This document shows, piece after piece, positions 46,897-57,675 of a stretch of DNA of 64,000 bases (positions are counted from its first letter, which is position 1; the number at the start of each line of letters is the position of its first letter). Source of the DNA: Aeoliella mucimassa (lineage in GTDB: Bacteria > Planctomycetota > Planctomycetia > Pirellulales > Lacipirellulaceae); assembly GCF_007748035.1 (NCBI RefSeq), contig NZ_CP036278.1, positions 4,154,001-4,218,000 on the forward strand, read 5' to 3'. A program made the position numbers and the translations under genes. A model generated the notes under the pieces. The model did no database searches. It had not been told where the DNA came from and worked only from the letters and a program-made list of their open reading frames with translations.

Positions 46897-49800
46897 CTAC
46901 ACCGCACGGCGGCGAGCGACGACCAATGCGGCCGTCGCTGCCACCAGCAGGAAGATGGAAGTAGGCTCTGGCACGGCCGCTCCCCCAACAGCGTCGAGAG
47001 AGGCTGCCCAGGTCGCACCAAAATTGCCCTTCCATACGTCGTAGTCGGCGACAGTTACGCCGTCGATGCCATCGCCATTGCCGTTGAGGGCGTCGTCGGT
47101 ATCGGCTCCGAGGTTGTCGCGCCAAACCGTGTAGTCGGCGATGCTCACGACGCCGTCGCCGTTGAAGTCGCCTTCGAGCGGCTGAAGTACAATCGCCAGC
47201 ATACCCTCGGTCAGCAACTCGCTATCGTCCCACACAAGGCCTAATTCCAACGCGGGGAGCATCAAGGTCGGCGAGCCGGAAATCGTGCCCGTAACATTCA
47301 ACAGATTAAACGTGTCGCCCGCCTGTCCCGAGAAGGTATCGAGTAGGTTGACTTCCAACGTACCATCCAAAATCAGATCACCAGTAACCGATAGACTGTC
47401 GTAACTCTCCAGACCATTCATGTCGAAAGCAAGCGTTGCGCCGAGTTGCAGATCGAAGTCTCCATCGACTGTCGCTCGGAAGTTCTGGATCCCATCGGTG
47501 GTGCTTACTGTAACATCGTCGACGGTCCACGCATCGTTGTGCGAGCCAAAACCAATCAGGCCCGTTCCACCGGTTTGCAACGCCGGGTTGGTGAGATTCA
47601 CGGTGTAGTTGCTGGTGCCATCGCTGGCGGTAAACGACACCTCACCTGCTGTGGCGTTGTGTACCAGCGTCACGTCCCACGGAACGTTATTGGCAAAGTT
47701 GCCCGTGGTGCCCGAGGGAACATTCGTCAGTGTTTGCGGAGTATCGTCCACCACTTGGATAATCGAGATTCCGTAACCTTGATTCACCTGGGCGTAGAAG
47801 TAGTTATCCTGATCGACGTAACCAAACACCACCGAAGCATCTGCGTATCCACCGCTCGGATCGCTCTGACCAATGGTCGCCGACACGATATCGACCGCAC
47901 CACTCGCATCAAGCGGTGAGATCGCCATGCTTCCATTGTGGGCGTTGCCGGTGTCCGGGAAGTCGGTATTCGCATTGGTTTGATTGAGCGAAACTGACGA
48001 GCTTACTCCATTCGCACCGCTCATCAGCTCGAAGACCGCGTCGTCGTTGCCGGTTTGCGTTGAAGTAGAAGAGCGGCCATCGATCAACTGCCAACCGCTC
48101 ATCGACGGGGTGTTGGTCACCGCGTTGCCGGTGAACACGACTCCGGTTGCCGGTGGGCCGAAGCCTTCAAAGTCTTCGCCGGTGACCGTGGGAGTGCTGA
48201 GCACGTAACCATCACCACCGATACGGATGGTAGAGCCCGACTTCGCGACGAGATCACCGCCGATGGTGATCACCTGTTTCTGCTCGTTACCAACTTCCAG
48301 GGTCGAACCGCTTTCGGCTGTGATCGATCCGTAGTTGCTATTTGCAATCGCCAGCGTGACCACACCGGTACCGCTGAGAACCACTAGAGCGGTGCCCTTA
48401 ATCGCCTCGCCGGTGATGGTGTAGTTTTTGGTGTTGTTGTTAAAATTGATTTCGCCCGCGTAGACTTCTTGAGCCACGACAACATCGGTTGTTCCGGTGG
48501 CCGAATCGTCGAACGTCACACGATCGAGGTTCATGAACCGGGTGGATCCGCCAGTCCAGTTCGGATCGGCGTTGATGTCCCAGTAGGCACTCGTGCTTCC
48601 TTTCCAAGTCAAGTTGGCCGCCGAACCACTTACCTGCAGATTCACGCTATCGGAATCGGTTGCCATGCTAAGTGCAAACCGGGTGTTGGTGATCAACTCG
48701 CCATCAGCATCGACCAACGTCGGCTCATAGCTAGCAGCCGTAGCCGATCCGTTGAGCGAACCAGCCGCGCGAATCAAGGTATAGGTACCGCTAGCCAAGG
48801 TGCCTTGGGGAGTGATCTGCACTGCGAAACGCCCGGAGCTTCCCAGGGCATCGTTCGCAGTCACGTTGCCCGAGACGTCAATCAGATCGTTCTCGCCATT
48901 GTCGACATCGTGCGAATCGCCAAGCTTGAATTTCAGCGCCCCGGTGGGGGTCGAGCTGTACGTGGTCATCGACAGGTTGCCCGCTACGTCGAGCGTCCCG
49001 ACCTTGTCGCCAGGGGCCAAAATGGCATCGTCGAAGTAGCCGAGATTACCAGTGACCTGCCCTGCCCCGCCGATCGTCTGACCAACCTGCATGTTGTAGA
49101 CGCCGAACGAGGAGACATCCATCGTCGCCGCCTCCGACACATGAATCACTGGGCTGGCGAGTTCGCCGATGTCGCCAGGGCCGGCGACTACTTTCAGTGT
49201 GCCCTCTTCCACCAGTGTGGAGCCGTACCAGAAGTGATCTACAGCGCTCGAAGGACTAGACAAAGTGAGCGTGCCGGTGCCGCGTTTGATGACGTTGATA
49301 TTGTTGTTCGCGTTCGTGTCGGCAATACCATCGGGCGACAGGGTTTGGTCTTCGTTGTTGATGAGGTCGACAAGTTCCCCCAGGTCATCGGCCGCACAGT
49401 CGGAAATGTACCCAGTGATGTTTGTGTTACCAGCACCCGAGAAAATGTAATTCCTCGTGCCTGCGGAATCGCTCGCGGTAAGCACGCCCCCGAGCTGGAG
49501 TGTTTGAGAAGCGACGGCCGATTCGATGGTAACGTCGCCAACATCGCGGATGTAAACGTTGCCATTCCAATTATTGTTGCCTTCGCTCAGCAGATGTGGC
49601 ACCTCGGCTTCTTCGTCTAAACGCGCATCAAACTGCAGAATCTCATCGGCCACGGTGATGTTATTCGTAAGTTTTAGCTGACCTATGTTGCGATCACCTG
49701 GTACGCCGACGTAGGTTCTTGATTCAAAGGTGCCTTGCGTCCCGAACACACCAGTATCGGAGACGACCATGACACCAGCGCTGATGCGATAGACGCCGTC

Positions 49801-51147
49801 GAAGTTCTTCGGCGAATCGAACACAATCACTTCATCCAATAGCGAGTTACTGAGCACAAAGGTGCCATCGCCGGTGATATCGTGATTAAAGGTGCCGGAG
49901 AATCCACCACCGAGTGGCTCACCTTCGTCGTCGAGGAAGCCTTGTGCGACAAACAGAGCGTCGGTTTCTATGTTGAGGTCGTCGTTAATCGAGTTGATAT
50001 TAGTCGCTCGCAAAATACCAGCTTGTACATTGGTAACACCCGTGTAGGTATTGTCGCCTCCCAGGTAGAGATCGCCGCCACCTACTTTATTCAGTCCACT
50101 TGTGCCAGCGATACTGGCGTTGATCGTCGCCTGACCTTCGATCGTCGCTGCTCCGGTAAGAGTAAGCGCGCTGAATCCATCGCTCTCGAGTACGTACTCA
50201 CCATTCGCGGCCTGGAACAGCAGGCCGCCGATCTCGGCATTCGTGTCGACCGTTACCACTCGCTCGTCGGTCACGACGTTTCCAAATAACGCCAGCACTC
50301 CACCGTCGGGTACGACTCCGCCCGACCAGTTTGCCGTGTCGCCATAGTTTCCATCGGCGTCGACCGCCCACTGGATGACCGAAGAAGTCGGCATCGCCAC
50401 GCCAGTGACGTCTTGATAAGCGGATGCACCGGTGCTGAATCGGAAAGCGTCGAGCGCACCAGGACCGGCACCGTAAACAGTGACCCCCATGTCGCTAATG
50501 CCATCGTCTCCGTCCCAGTTACGACCAAGATATGACTCGTCGGGTAGCAATGGATCAATCGCGGTGACGTCGGGATTGTACCACCAAGAGAGTATATCGG
50601 AGCCGCCTGGGTTGAGTTGCAAACGCCCCAGCATCAGGAACGGGCTTGCATCCATGGCATAATCGTTCGCTCCCCCACCAGGTTCGCGAAAGATCTCCAT
50701 CATCGAATCATCCAAGCCCCGCATGAGGAACCGCCCACCGTTGTCCATCGCATCGAACGTAAGACCTGTGCGTGCGGATACCGAACCATTCACACTGCCG
50801 ATGAACGAAAACCAAATGTCGGCATCGCTTGTGGTTGGTGCTGCCAATCCGCGGTAGGCACTCGCTGCTCCTCCTGCGTTTTCAATATGCTGAGCGGTAC
50901 CACTTTGCGAGATGGCATAGTTGGTGGAAGCCGGTGCAATTAGATTGCCTGCGACAACGTTGGTTTCTTCTGTGGTGGCATTGGTGAAGGTTGAGCCATC
51001 GGCCCAACCAGTTCCGCCCCCCTGCCCCGCGAGTACACCCGCTGTGACGTCGTTAAAATCGTGGGTCACTAGTTGTGCATGAGAATTTGATATTAGCGTT
51101 AGGCTTAAGATACAAAGAGCCGCCGTTAGCATCGCTTGCCGTAACAT
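46897..51147 (-). CDS. Large PEP-CTERM protein with autotransporter-type beta-strand repeats
   Basis: 1,416 aa. Signal peptide about 1-25 ([15 protein letters not shown]). An N-terminal lectin-like beta domain (about 26-260: [20 protein letters not shown]), beta-strand repeats (about 260-1,000: [36 protein letters not shown]), a second lectin-like domain (about 1,020-1,240), a dockerin-like pair ([20 protein letters not shown], then [14 protein letters not shown]) and a PEP-CTERM tail ([20 protein letters not shown], then ARRRAV). No catalytic residues are seen. It is likely exported and surface-bound. It is the last of three minus-strand genes with the protein at 51353 and the DUF1559 gene. 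Confidence 0.87.
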   Translation of the reverse strand: MLRQAMLTAALCILSLTLISNSHAQLVTHDFNDVTAGVLAGQGGGTGWADGSTFTNATTEETNVVAGNLIAPASTNYAISQSGTAQHIENAGGAASAYRGLAAPTTSDADIWFSFIGSVNGSVSARTGLTFDAMDNGGRFLMRGLDDSMMEIFREPGGGANDYAMDASPFLMLGRLQLNPGGSDILSWWYNPDVTAIDPLLPDESYLGRNWDGDDGISDMGVTVYGAGPGALDAFRFSTGASAYQDVTGVAMPTSSVIQWAVDADGNYGDTANWSGGVVPDGGVLALFGNVVTDERVVTVDTNAEIGGLLFQAANGEYVLESDGFSALTLTGAATIEGQATINASIAGTSGLNKVGGGDLYLGGDNTYTGVTNVQAGILRATNINSINDDLNIETDALFVAQGFLDDEGEPLGGGFSGTFNHDITGDGTFVLSNSLLDEVIVFDSPKNFDGVYRISAGVMVVSDTGVFGTQGTFESRTYVGVPGDRNIGQLKLTNNITVADEILQFDARLDEEAEVPHLLSEGNNNWNGNVYIRDVGDVTIESAVASQTLQLGGVLTASDSAGTRNYIFSGAGNTNITGYISDCAADDLGELVDLINNEDQTLSPDGIADTNANNNINVIKRGTGTLTLSSPSSAVDHFWYGSTLVEEGTLKVVAGPGDIGELASPVIHVSEAATMDVSSFGVYNMQVGQTIGGAGQVTGNLGYFDDAILAPGDKVGTLDVAGNLSMTTYSSTPTGALKFKLGDSHDVDNGENDLIDVSGNVTANDALGSSGRFAVQITPQGTLASGTYTLIRAAGSLNGSATAASYEPTLVDADGELITNTRFALSMATDSDSVNLQVSGSAANLTWKGSTSAYWDINADPNWTGGSTRFMNLDRVTFDDSATGTTDVVVAQEVYAGEINFNNNTKNYTITGEAIKGTALVVLSGTGVVTLAIANSNYGSITAESGSTLEVGNEQKQVITIGGDLVAKSGSTIRIGGDGYVLSTPTVTGEDFEGFGPPATGVVFTGNAVTNTPSMSGWQLIDGRSSTSTQTGNDDAVFELMSGANGVSSSVSLNQTNANTDFPDTGNAHNGSMAISPLDASGAVDIVSATIGQSDPSGGYADASVVFGYVDQDNYFYAQVNQGYGISIIQVVDDTPQTLTNVPSGTTGNFANNVPWDVTLVHNATAGEVSFTASDGTSNYTVNLTNPALQTGGTGLIGFGSHNDAWTVDDVTVSTTDGIQNFRATVDGDFDLQLGATLAFDMNGLESYDSLSVTGDLILDGTLEVNLLDTFSGQAGDTFNLLNVTGTISGSPTLMLPALELGLVWDDSELLTEGMLAIVLQPLEGDFNGDGVVSIADYTVWRDNLGADTDDALNGNGDGIDGVTVADYDVWKGNFGATWAASLDAVGGAAVPEPTSIFLLVAATAALVVARRRAV

Positions 51148-51352
51148 GGTTCAAGAATCCTCTAGAACAGTAGAAGTTAGAGAAGTAGTGCGATCGCAGA
51201 TAGAAAGTCGTAAGGCAACGAGCGTGATACTCGCTGACCAGTGCAGTTTAGGACGTTTGGAAGAGAGTTAAACATGAGATTAGGTGTTAAGAACCTAACG
51301 ACTTGAACTTACAGTTGCCAGCAGATTCGCGCAAAACAACTGAACAATTGCG

Positions 51353-54300
51353 TCACTCAGCAGCAACACGATGGCGGTTCTTCCATCGGATCATCGCTGG
51401 CAACACAACGGAGACGCTAGCCAACGCCACCGAAGTTGGTTCAGGTGTGGGAGTGGAGTTAGAACTTGTTTGACCACTGGGGTTCGTATCGCCAAAGTGG
51501 TCGCGCCAGATTTGGTAATCGCCGGCATCAATCACTCCGCTCCTGTCTCCATCGGCGCTACTGCCATGGCTAACTCGCATTCCTAACTTGTCCCTCCACA
51601 CGGTGTAGTCGGCCAGATTCACGATACCATCCCCGTTATAGTCCCCTGCCAAGGGGATAGAGACCGAGTAAGTAAACCACGCTGTCGCGTTTGTCGACGT
51701 ATTCGAAGAGATACGCACCCAGTGGGCGGAGTAACCATCGGCAAAACTGTGCACCAACGATTCCCCAGGCTGCACCGTGAGCGTGTCGTACACCGACCAT
51801 TCGTCGGTACCCAGAAAATCGACTTCGATCGTAAACTCCACAGCTGTCGCAGCGTCGTGCGACAGTTCCAACTGTTTCTGGTCATATCCTGCCATCAAGT
51901 ACGGATCGGAGGCCGCGTTCGCTTCGACCGCGGTATCCTTCCATGGTCCACCGACTCCGGCAGGAGCTCCGAACGACCAGAGATCGTCGACGTTGCCAAA
52001 CCAAAGAGCCACCTTTCCATCGTTCGACTGAACGCAGTGCCCCTCAGCAGCCGACTCGGCGGATACGCCGGAGAGTACCAGCATACCTCGCCAGGACATG
52101 AAGTCGAAAATATCGAGGTTGTGCGTCGTTATCGGCACCATGCGGCGGACTCCCCCTCCGGCGAACTCCTTCGGCACTTCGTAGATGGTGCCATGGGCGT
52201 TGAGCAGATTGCGTTCGGTCACCACCTCGCGCATTCCGCGTCGCCAACCGGAGGAAGTTTCGCTGTCGAATATATCGAGCCCCTTCGGTAGTCGGAAACG
52301 CTGCCCTTGATCAGTGAGGATGACCGAGGCCTCGTCGACTTCAAAATCCTGGGTAGTTGCCGCTTCGCTCCGCAGACTTGCTTCGTCCGCCGAGTCGACC
52401 GCCACCAATTCCAACGCAGCGGTCGTTGGGTTCAACTGTGCCTGATAGTATCCGGTGCCGACAATCTGCCCGCTGGCGTCCAATTGGTCGGCGGCAAACT
52501 CCAGTTTGAAGTCGCTGCCTGCCATCGATCGGAGCACTCCCTGCGACCGTGGTTCAGGAACCATCGGATCGGAGAGTCCCGCTGTCAGAGTGGGATTCAG
52601 TTGCCGGGCTGGATTCGCGACATGCAGATAAGCGGTTGCCGAATCGAGGGCTCGATCCGATTTCACTCGCATCCATTGGGCGTCAAGATTCTTTGGCATC
52701 AAGTAATAGCCATAGCTGCCTCGCTGGTCGCCGTTGCCTTCGACAGTCACCTGCTCCAGTGGCTGCCAAGCACCAGTGCCATTAGTGTCGACCTCGACCG
52801 TGAAGGTAACTGCCTCGTCGCTATGGTGCTGGAAGTGGACCACTCGATCGCGAAAGCCACTTATCAGAAACGCATCCGAGGTCTCGTCTGCTGCGACAGC
52901 GTCGTTTACCCAAACACCGCCGAATCCCTTGGGGGGACCGCCATACTGTTCGATTTCGGACTTATCGAGAAACAGGATATTCGAATTTGCCCGCGGCAAT
53001 ATATTGTTGCCCAGCTGAATGGAAGCATCGTTCGCTGCCAGAACGATTTGATCTCCATCCTCTACAAAGTCAACAATCATCTTATGATGCGATGCAATCG
53101 GCTTCACACCTGATGGGTTGGTAGCCGAAAACTCCTCGGGCACGAGGAACAGCATGCCATGATGACTCATGAGATAGCCAGCTTCGAGGCCGACGTCGCG
53201 GATGCGCGGCCACTCGGTGTACCATCCGTTGGGATGCCCATGCGTGTAACTGCTCTTGGGCATGCGAAACTTGGTCCACTCGCCAGTGGATGCATCGCGG
53301 GTGTTGATAAACATCGACTCGTCGTCCCAGCCGGTGGCCCAAATGGTGTCGGTACTGTCGGCCTGCATATCGACCGGCCCCCGCCGACTGGTAACTTCGG
53401 TGTACTGGGCCGAGTCGTCCACAATGGTCCAGGCGGCCAATTGCTCGGCATCCCCTTGGCCGTCCCACTCAACAAGACCGCCCTTGCTGGTGCTATCGCC
53501 ACCGTTGTTGGTAAAAAACAGTCGTCCTTGGCCGGTGTAGAGTCCCTTACCATGCACGCCAGGCAAGTTTTTCTGAATGCTGTTGCCGATGGAGTCGAAA
53601 TTGCCATCGACTCGCAACGTGGTGATCGCAGGCTGAGTCAAGTCGGTAAAGTCGACCTCGTAGAGTCCTTCTTCCATCGTCATGTAATACAACTTGTTCG
53701 GATCATACAGATGAGCGGCGGTGCCGGTGATTCGCCCCACCAAGTCCCCCGCTGCGAGATTAGTCGCTGGCAAGTAGCGAATGGTGTCGCTGGAATCAAT
53801 GTACGCCGCGCCTACGATGTCGATTCCCAAGGAAGAGGAATGGTACCGATTTGCGTCGGTATTGCCGGGGTAGTCGTGATAGGTGGTATGCTCAAGCGTC
53901 GAAAGATCCACCGAGTATAGTTCGTCGGTCCCACCGGCGGTAATGTGGGGGCCGTACGTCATGAACCACAGCTTGTCGTTTCGATTCACGAGCGCTGCAA
54001 CCGCGACCTCGTTGTGGGTGCTGGTTACCGCGGTGTGCGGATAGATGCCGCTATAGGCAACCGGCGAGGTTGGGGTGATGACAGTTGTGTTGTTAGCTAC
54101 CGCTCCTGGCGTGGCGATCACCGACACGTTGTCGATATCGAAACCCACTCCATCCCAGCGATCGTTCAGCGAAAGCGATCGGGCACCGCTGGCATCGGCG
54201 CTGTTTTGAAACACCTTCAGATCCGACAGTACCTGACTACCATCGAGCTGCACTCCCCACGAAGCGGCCCCGGCGACGCCCGACCCCCAGTTTGAACCAG

Positions 54301-54802
54301 TGAGCACAAGATTGTGCCAAACATCAGCTGTAATCGCCGGTAAGTCGAGCGATTGCCAACTACCGTTGTAGGCCTGCCAGGTGTCGTTCCAGTATCGCAG
54401 ATTTAGTGCCGAATCCGTGGGAGTCGGCGAATTGCTGCTACCGTTGACCATCAGATTGAACATGCGCCGGTTGGTCTGCAGTGGATCGATGCGAAAGTCC
54501 ATCGCGATGGTAAAATCGCTGGCTGCGGTTGCCTGGCGGTCCAGATTGAACAGGCTTAGCCCCAGGCCCGCCTCGCTGCCATCGCCGGTGACTCCCTGCA
54601 CTCTTGCGTAGTAATCCGAAGGCCCCGCCCCATCGGCAAGAGACGAAACGACTTCGGTGCCGGTGCCTTCGGTCGTCGCCCACTGACTCGCAAACTGCCC
54701 TGATTCGAACGTATCGTTCAGCACCACGACCTGGGCCATAGAATTCGCGCCACACCAAAATAGAGCGGCACATACTAACCATCGCAACATCGAACCAACC
54801 AT
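51353..54802 (-). CDS. Large PEP-CTERM protein with LamG-like and propeller-like regions
   Basis: 1,149 aa from the ATG at 54802; AAGGTGA lies 7 bases upstream and supports this start over the ATG at 54790. Signal peptide about 1-23 (CAALFWCGANSMAQ). LamG-like domain about 25-230 (VVLNDTFESGQFASQWATTE), then a long region of repeated strand pairs (DKLWFMTYGPHITAGGTDEL; GLYTGQGRLFFTNNGGDSTS; DDESMFINTRDASTGEWTKF; SYLMSHHGMLFLVPEEF-like blocks) that resembles a beta-propeller, a repeated SWRGMLVLSGV-type block near 900, a dockerin-like pair ([20 protein letters not shown]) and PEP-CTERM (PTPEPTSVALASVSVVLPAM). The function is unknown; probably binding or degradation of extracellular material. 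Confidence 0.83.
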   Translation of the reverse strand: MVGSMLRWLVCAALFWCGANSMAQVVVLNDTFESGQFASQWATTEGTGTEVVSSLADGAGPSDYYARVQGVTGDGSEAGLGLSLFNLDRQATAASDFTIAMDFRIDPLQTNRRMFNLMVNGSSNSPTPTDSALNLRYWNDTWQAYNGSWQSLDLPAITADVWHNLVLTGSNWGSGVAGAASWGVQLDGSQVLSDLKVFQNSADASGARSLSLNDRWDGVGFDIDNVSVIATPGAVANNTTVITPTSPVAYSGIYPHTAVTSTHNEVAVAALVNRNDKLWFMTYGPHITAGGTDELYSVDLSTLEHTTYHDYPGNTDANRYHSSSLGIDIVGAAYIDSSDTIRYLPATNLAAGDLVGRITGTAAHLYDPNKLYYMTMEEGLYEVDFTDLTQPAITTLRVDGNFDSIGNSIQKNLPGVHGKGLYTGQGRLFFTNNGGDSTSKGGLVEWDGQGDAEQLAAWTIVDDSAQYTEVTSRRGPVDMQADSTDTIWATGWDDESMFINTRDASTGEWTKFRMPKSSYTHGHPNGWYTEWPRIRDVGLEAGYLMSHHGMLFLVPEEFSATNPSGVKPIASHHKMIVDFVEDGDQIVLAANDASIQLGNNILPRANSNILFLDKSEIEQYGGPPKGFGGVWVNDAVAADETSDAFLISGFRDRVVHFQHHSDEAVTFTVEVDTNGTGAWQPLEQVTVEGNGDQRGSYGYYLMPKNLDAQWMRVKSDRALDSATAYLHVANPARQLNPTLTAGLSDPMVPEPRSQGVLRSMAGSDFKLEFAADQLDASGQIVGTGYYQAQLNPTTAALELVAVDSADEASLRSEAATTQDFEVDEASVILTDQGQRFRLPKGLDIFDSETSSGWRRGMREVVTERNLLNAHGTIYEVPKEFAGGGVRRMVPITTHNLDIFDFMSWRGMLVLSGVSAESAAEGHCVQSNDGKVALWFGNVDDLWSFGAPAGVGGPWKDTAVEANAASDPYLMAGYDQKQLELSHDAATAVEFTIEVDFLGTDEWSVYDTLTVQPGESLVHSFADGYSAHWVRISSNTSTNATAWFTYSVSIPLAGDYNGDGIVNLADYTVWRDKLGMRVSHGSSADGDRSGVIDAGDYQIWRDHFGDTNPSGQTSSNSTPTPEPTSVALASVSVVLPAMIRWKNRHRVAAE

Positions 54803-55017
54803 GAGAAGCTCACCTTAAGAAGCCAAAACGTTCTATACGTCCCCACAAGCATGGTAGGAATCAGGAGCCTTACCCCTCCTCGGGCATAGCAAGTACACAC
54901 CATCCACTGCACGGCAACGAGGCCGCTGTCTGGCTCCGTCGCGTTCACCATGGAACGCGACAGAGCGATTAGCAGTAGTGCTCGACCTACGTCAATCGCT
55001 GACGCTAGTCATGTGTG

Positions 55018-56067
55018 CTAACGCTGAGGTGGGGGTGGAGTCGAGGAACCATTGCAGGGGCGGTCGACCGTTGCGTCGATCACTCCCTGTTCGTCCACTT
55101 CCGACCCATTACGGGTTGCCAGGTTTCGCAACACCCCGAGATCGATCTCTTTCTCGATCAGCGATACACTTCCATCGGCATAAGCAAACTGGGCTCCACC
55201 TGGATGCTCGCTGCCGAAGAACAGGTCATTGAACAAAACCGTTTTGGGAGTGTCACCAGTTTCGTTGGCAACGTAATAACCAACGTCTTGCGGAGTGACG
55301 ATACCGTAGCGAATGTTTTTGGAACCGTGGCTACAAACCTTGGTGAACGCTCCCGGAGCCCCGCTGTAGAAGGCCCCATGGAAGTACGTACGAAGTTGGT
55401 ACGTACGTTCGCCCATGGCCAAGGTCTGGCTGGTGCCATCGGTGATTTCACGTATTTTTACGGTTCCGTAGGGGAAAAACACTCCGTCGGTGTAAACCTG
55501 ACCGCAGTGGCTATTCTCGAGCAACTGAGCAGTGGCTTTGGCTTGGCGGCTGCCATTTTTTTGTAAGCAGTAGCTGTTTCGTCCCGCCCCCATCACCCCG
55601 TAGTAGGTGGAAGTCGACTGCCCCTGGCTCCAGTCTTCGTAGGCTTCCTCGGTTCGGCTAGGACACCAAAACAGTGGAAGCTTGATGGCTGTCAACTGTT
55701 GCGACAGGTTCGAAAGGTGCCCTTCGGCATCCATCTCGTCGTCTACCAATTCGCCTAGCTGCGATTGCTCCACATAGGGTAGCAACTGCACATGCAGGCC
55801 AGAGCTTTGGTCTTCCGAGGTTCGCGCCAGCGTTGCGGATGTGGGAAACTCTCCCATCGCGGTGTGGTAGTTATGCGCTGCCAGCATCATGTTCTTAAGA
55901 TTGTTGCTGCACGTCATCCGACGAGCTGCTTCTCGGGCTGCCTGCACCGCCGGCAAGAGCAAGGCAACCAAGATTCCGATGATGGCGATAACCACCAACA
56001 ACTCAACCAACGTAAAGCCATTGAATGTCGACCTTGTCGACTTCCTTCCACCGAGAAAAGTCATCAT
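55018..56067 (-). CDS. DUF1559 pseudopilin-like protein
   Basis: 349 aa from the ATG at 56067, with GGGAG five bases upstream. N-terminal type IV pilin-like methylation/cleavage motif and helix (STFNGFTLVELLVVIAIIGI), followed by VALLLPAVQAAREAARRMTC and SNNLKNMMLAAHNYH, and the C-terminal DUF1559 tail (GSEHPGGAQFAYADGSVSLI; LRNLATRNGSEVD). This family is greatly expanded in planctomycetes and thought to be processed by prepilin peptidase and assembled outside the cell; its exact role is unknown. It may be the first gene of a minus-strand unit with the two large PEP-CTERM genes. Confidence 0.93.
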   Translation of the reverse strand: MMTFLGGRKSTRSTFNGFTLVELLVVIAIIGILVALLLPAVQAAREAARRMTCSNNLKNMMLAAHNYHTAMGEFPTSATLARTSEDQSSGLHVQLLPYVEQSQLGELVDDEMDAEGHLSNLSQQLTAIKLPLFWCPSRTEEAYEDWSQGQSTSTYYGVMGAGRNSYCLQKNGSRQAKATAQLLENSHCGQVYTDGVFFPYGTVKIREITDGTSQTLAMGERTYQLRTYFHGAFYSGAPGAFTKVCSHGSKNIRYGIVTPQDVGYYVANETGDTPKTVLFNDLFFGSEHPGGAQFAYADGSVSLIEKEIDLGVLRNLATRNGSEVDEQGVIDATVDRPCNGSSTPPPPQR

Positions 56068-56729
56068 GGAACTCCCAAGAAAAGAATGGGGATAACCTCG
56101 CACGCCCTCGACCGCGTGCGCGGCCTGCCGAGCCCCATCGCTAAGCTCCTAGCGATGGCCGAATCTTACCGCTTTGCGTTTTTCGAAGCCAGCGGATATT
56201 GCGAAAAAAACCTGCACTATCGCGACACGCTGGTGCGTTCCTACAAGAGCACAAAGTCTCCTTTGCGTCGCCGTTTCAAGACTCCCTAATCCGCACATTC
56301 CATCTTCACCTTCCACGGAGTTCGACAATCTTCCAACGGACACTATTCACAAAACAGATGCAGTTGCGTCGCTCGATAACCTACCTGAAACTCACCGCTT
56401 GAACGCGAGTAATGGTGATTGGTGGCAAGCCCTGTAAGCTGGGTAAAGGCCTGTCCTCCGACCGCAAGCTAACGGACGCCTGTTTTCTCTGATCGACTGT
56501 TTTTTGATGGAAAGTGGCCACCCATGGTGTTCTAATGGACATGTAACACAGTTTGTCGGCTGTCGGCTTATTGAGTGATAGGAGAACGCGTTAGGTAAGG
56601 CTTTACACTGGGACCGAACAACTAGCGACACGCTGGCGAATGAGTGCTTGCGTGGGCGTTGACTGCTGCGCGCACGCCTAACCGGTCGTGGGATAGCGTC
56701 CTCCCCAACTCCCAACTCCCAACTACCAA
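56068..56729. other. Gene-free stretch
   Basis: About 660 bases upstream of the DUF1559 gene, before the hairpin-rich element. Short frames on both strands have no family resemblance or ribosome-binding site. A CCCAACTCCCAACT-type short direct repeat lies at about 56704-56725. Nothing else recognisable. Confidence 0.5.
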
Positions 56730-56990
56730 CCAAAATAGATTCCCACCGATGGGAAACTATTTTGGGCACTTTCCTTGGAGGTGTTGATGCAACTTACTGC
56801 TGGCAAAAGACTTGCGATAAGTGCGCAGCGGGAAAATAGATTCCCACTCGATGCGTTTTGGGAAATGGGAATCTATTCGAGGCTGAAAACCACTGGTTTT
56901 GTAGCGTGCGTGCAGATTCAATTTTCCCATCGGTGGGAAAATTGGGAATCTATTCGTGAGCGGTGGGAATCTATTTCGCCCGTGGGACTC
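56730..56990 (+). repeat. Hairpin-rich dispersed element, copy A
   Basis: Second copy of the element at 35144-35396, in inverse orientation. It has an outer palindrome (56730-56766, arms CCAAAATAG and CTATTTTGG), GGAGGTGTTG before ATG at 56787, a perfect 12-bp stem (56835-56846 with 56866-56877), a 10-bp palindrome (56920-56929 with 56934-56943) and a direct repeat of GGGAATCTATT (56944-56954, 56963-56973). The two copies differ by scattered substitutions but not by any indel across the internal reading frame. Confidence 0.8.
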
Positions 56991-57008
56991 GTACGAGGAA
57001 GAAACTAG
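56787..57008 (+). CDS. Possible small protein inside the dispersed element
   Basis: 73 codons from the ATG at 56787, with GGAGG five bases before it: an ideal ribosome-binding site. The predicted peptide (MQLTAGKRLAISAQRENRFP, then LDAFWEMGIYSRLKTTGF and IQFSHRWENWESIRERWESI) is shared in frame with copy B (MQLMANKRLAIDSQRENRFP and so on). In copy B there is no local stop and the frame runs into the antisense of the adhesin gene. The internal palindromes alone could force this similarity, so coding status is uncertain. No known family is recognised. Confidence 0.3.
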   Translation: MQLTAGKRLAISAQRENRFPLDAFWEMGIYSRLKTTGFVACVQIQFSHRWENWESIRERWESISPVGLVRGRN

Positions 57009-57258
57009 TGACTTTGGGAAGAGCAGAGACTTGCTCATGAGTTTAACGTGAGCCTGCAACGAAGCAGAAAACGCCCCAACAGCGATTCAACATAGCTCCC
57101 CGCAGGAGGACGCAATAGTGCAGATTAATTGCGCGTTGTTGCCTTGTTTGAAGTTGCCATGGCTTCGTAAGATGACACCCACGAAGTTACCACCGAACTA
57201 TCGGCGAGAGCGACTTCCTTACCTTTTCTGTGGTGCCTATCTTTGGGGACCTAGGCGG

Positions 57259-57675
57259 ATGACATTCCGGACTACATTGTTTCTGATCGTTACCAGCACG
57301 CTATCTCTTGCTGGCTGTGGTGGATCCACCAACTACCCAGTGACTGGCACCGTGACTTGCGACGACAACGTGGTATCGACCGGGGCGGTGACCTTCGTCG
57401 GGCCCGACAACAAATCTCACGTCGCAGCGATCGACTCCAGCGGCAATTACTCGGTCAAGTTGGCCGAAGGCACCTATCAGGTAGGTATCGCTGCACCTCG
57501 CGAGCCACAAGCGACTGGGGCCGACGCGTTCAGCGCGACTCCGCTAGAGCCTTACGTGCCTGCTAGCTACAACGACCCTCGACTGTCGAACATTCAATAC
57601 ACAGTCGACGCAAGTAGCGACCACCGTTTCGACTTGCGTCTGCAATCCGAGAAGCAAGCCAGACGTCGCCGATAG
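57259..57675 (+). CDS. Small lipoprotein of the transthyretin/carboxypeptidase-regulatory-like type
   Basis: 138 aa from the ATG at 57259. Lipoprotein signal (LFLIVTSTLSLAGC) followed by a beta-sandwich domain typical of planctomycete lipoproteins: YPVTGTVTCDDNVVSTGAVT, FVGPDNKSHVAAIDSSGNYS and a C-terminal Arg-rich tail. A GTG at 57118 has an excellent AGGAGG site and the same frame, but it would bury the signal peptide 47 residues inside, so the internal ATG is preferred. Such lipoproteins often accompany DUF1559 genes; the role is unknown. The next gene, the GH9-like one, starts 32 bases later. Confidence 0.75.
   Translation: MTFRTTLFLIVTSTLSLAGCGGSTNYPVTGTVTCDDNVVSTGAVTFVGPDNKSHVAAIDSSGNYSVKLAEGTYQVGIAAPREPQATGADAFSATPLEPYVPASYNDPRLSNIQYTVDASSDHRFDLRLQSEKQARRRR

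Noticed and set aside
57118-57258. GTG start at 57118 with AGGAGG for the small lipoprotein
   Set aside because: It would place the lipoprotein signal 47 residues inside; kept only as a note.
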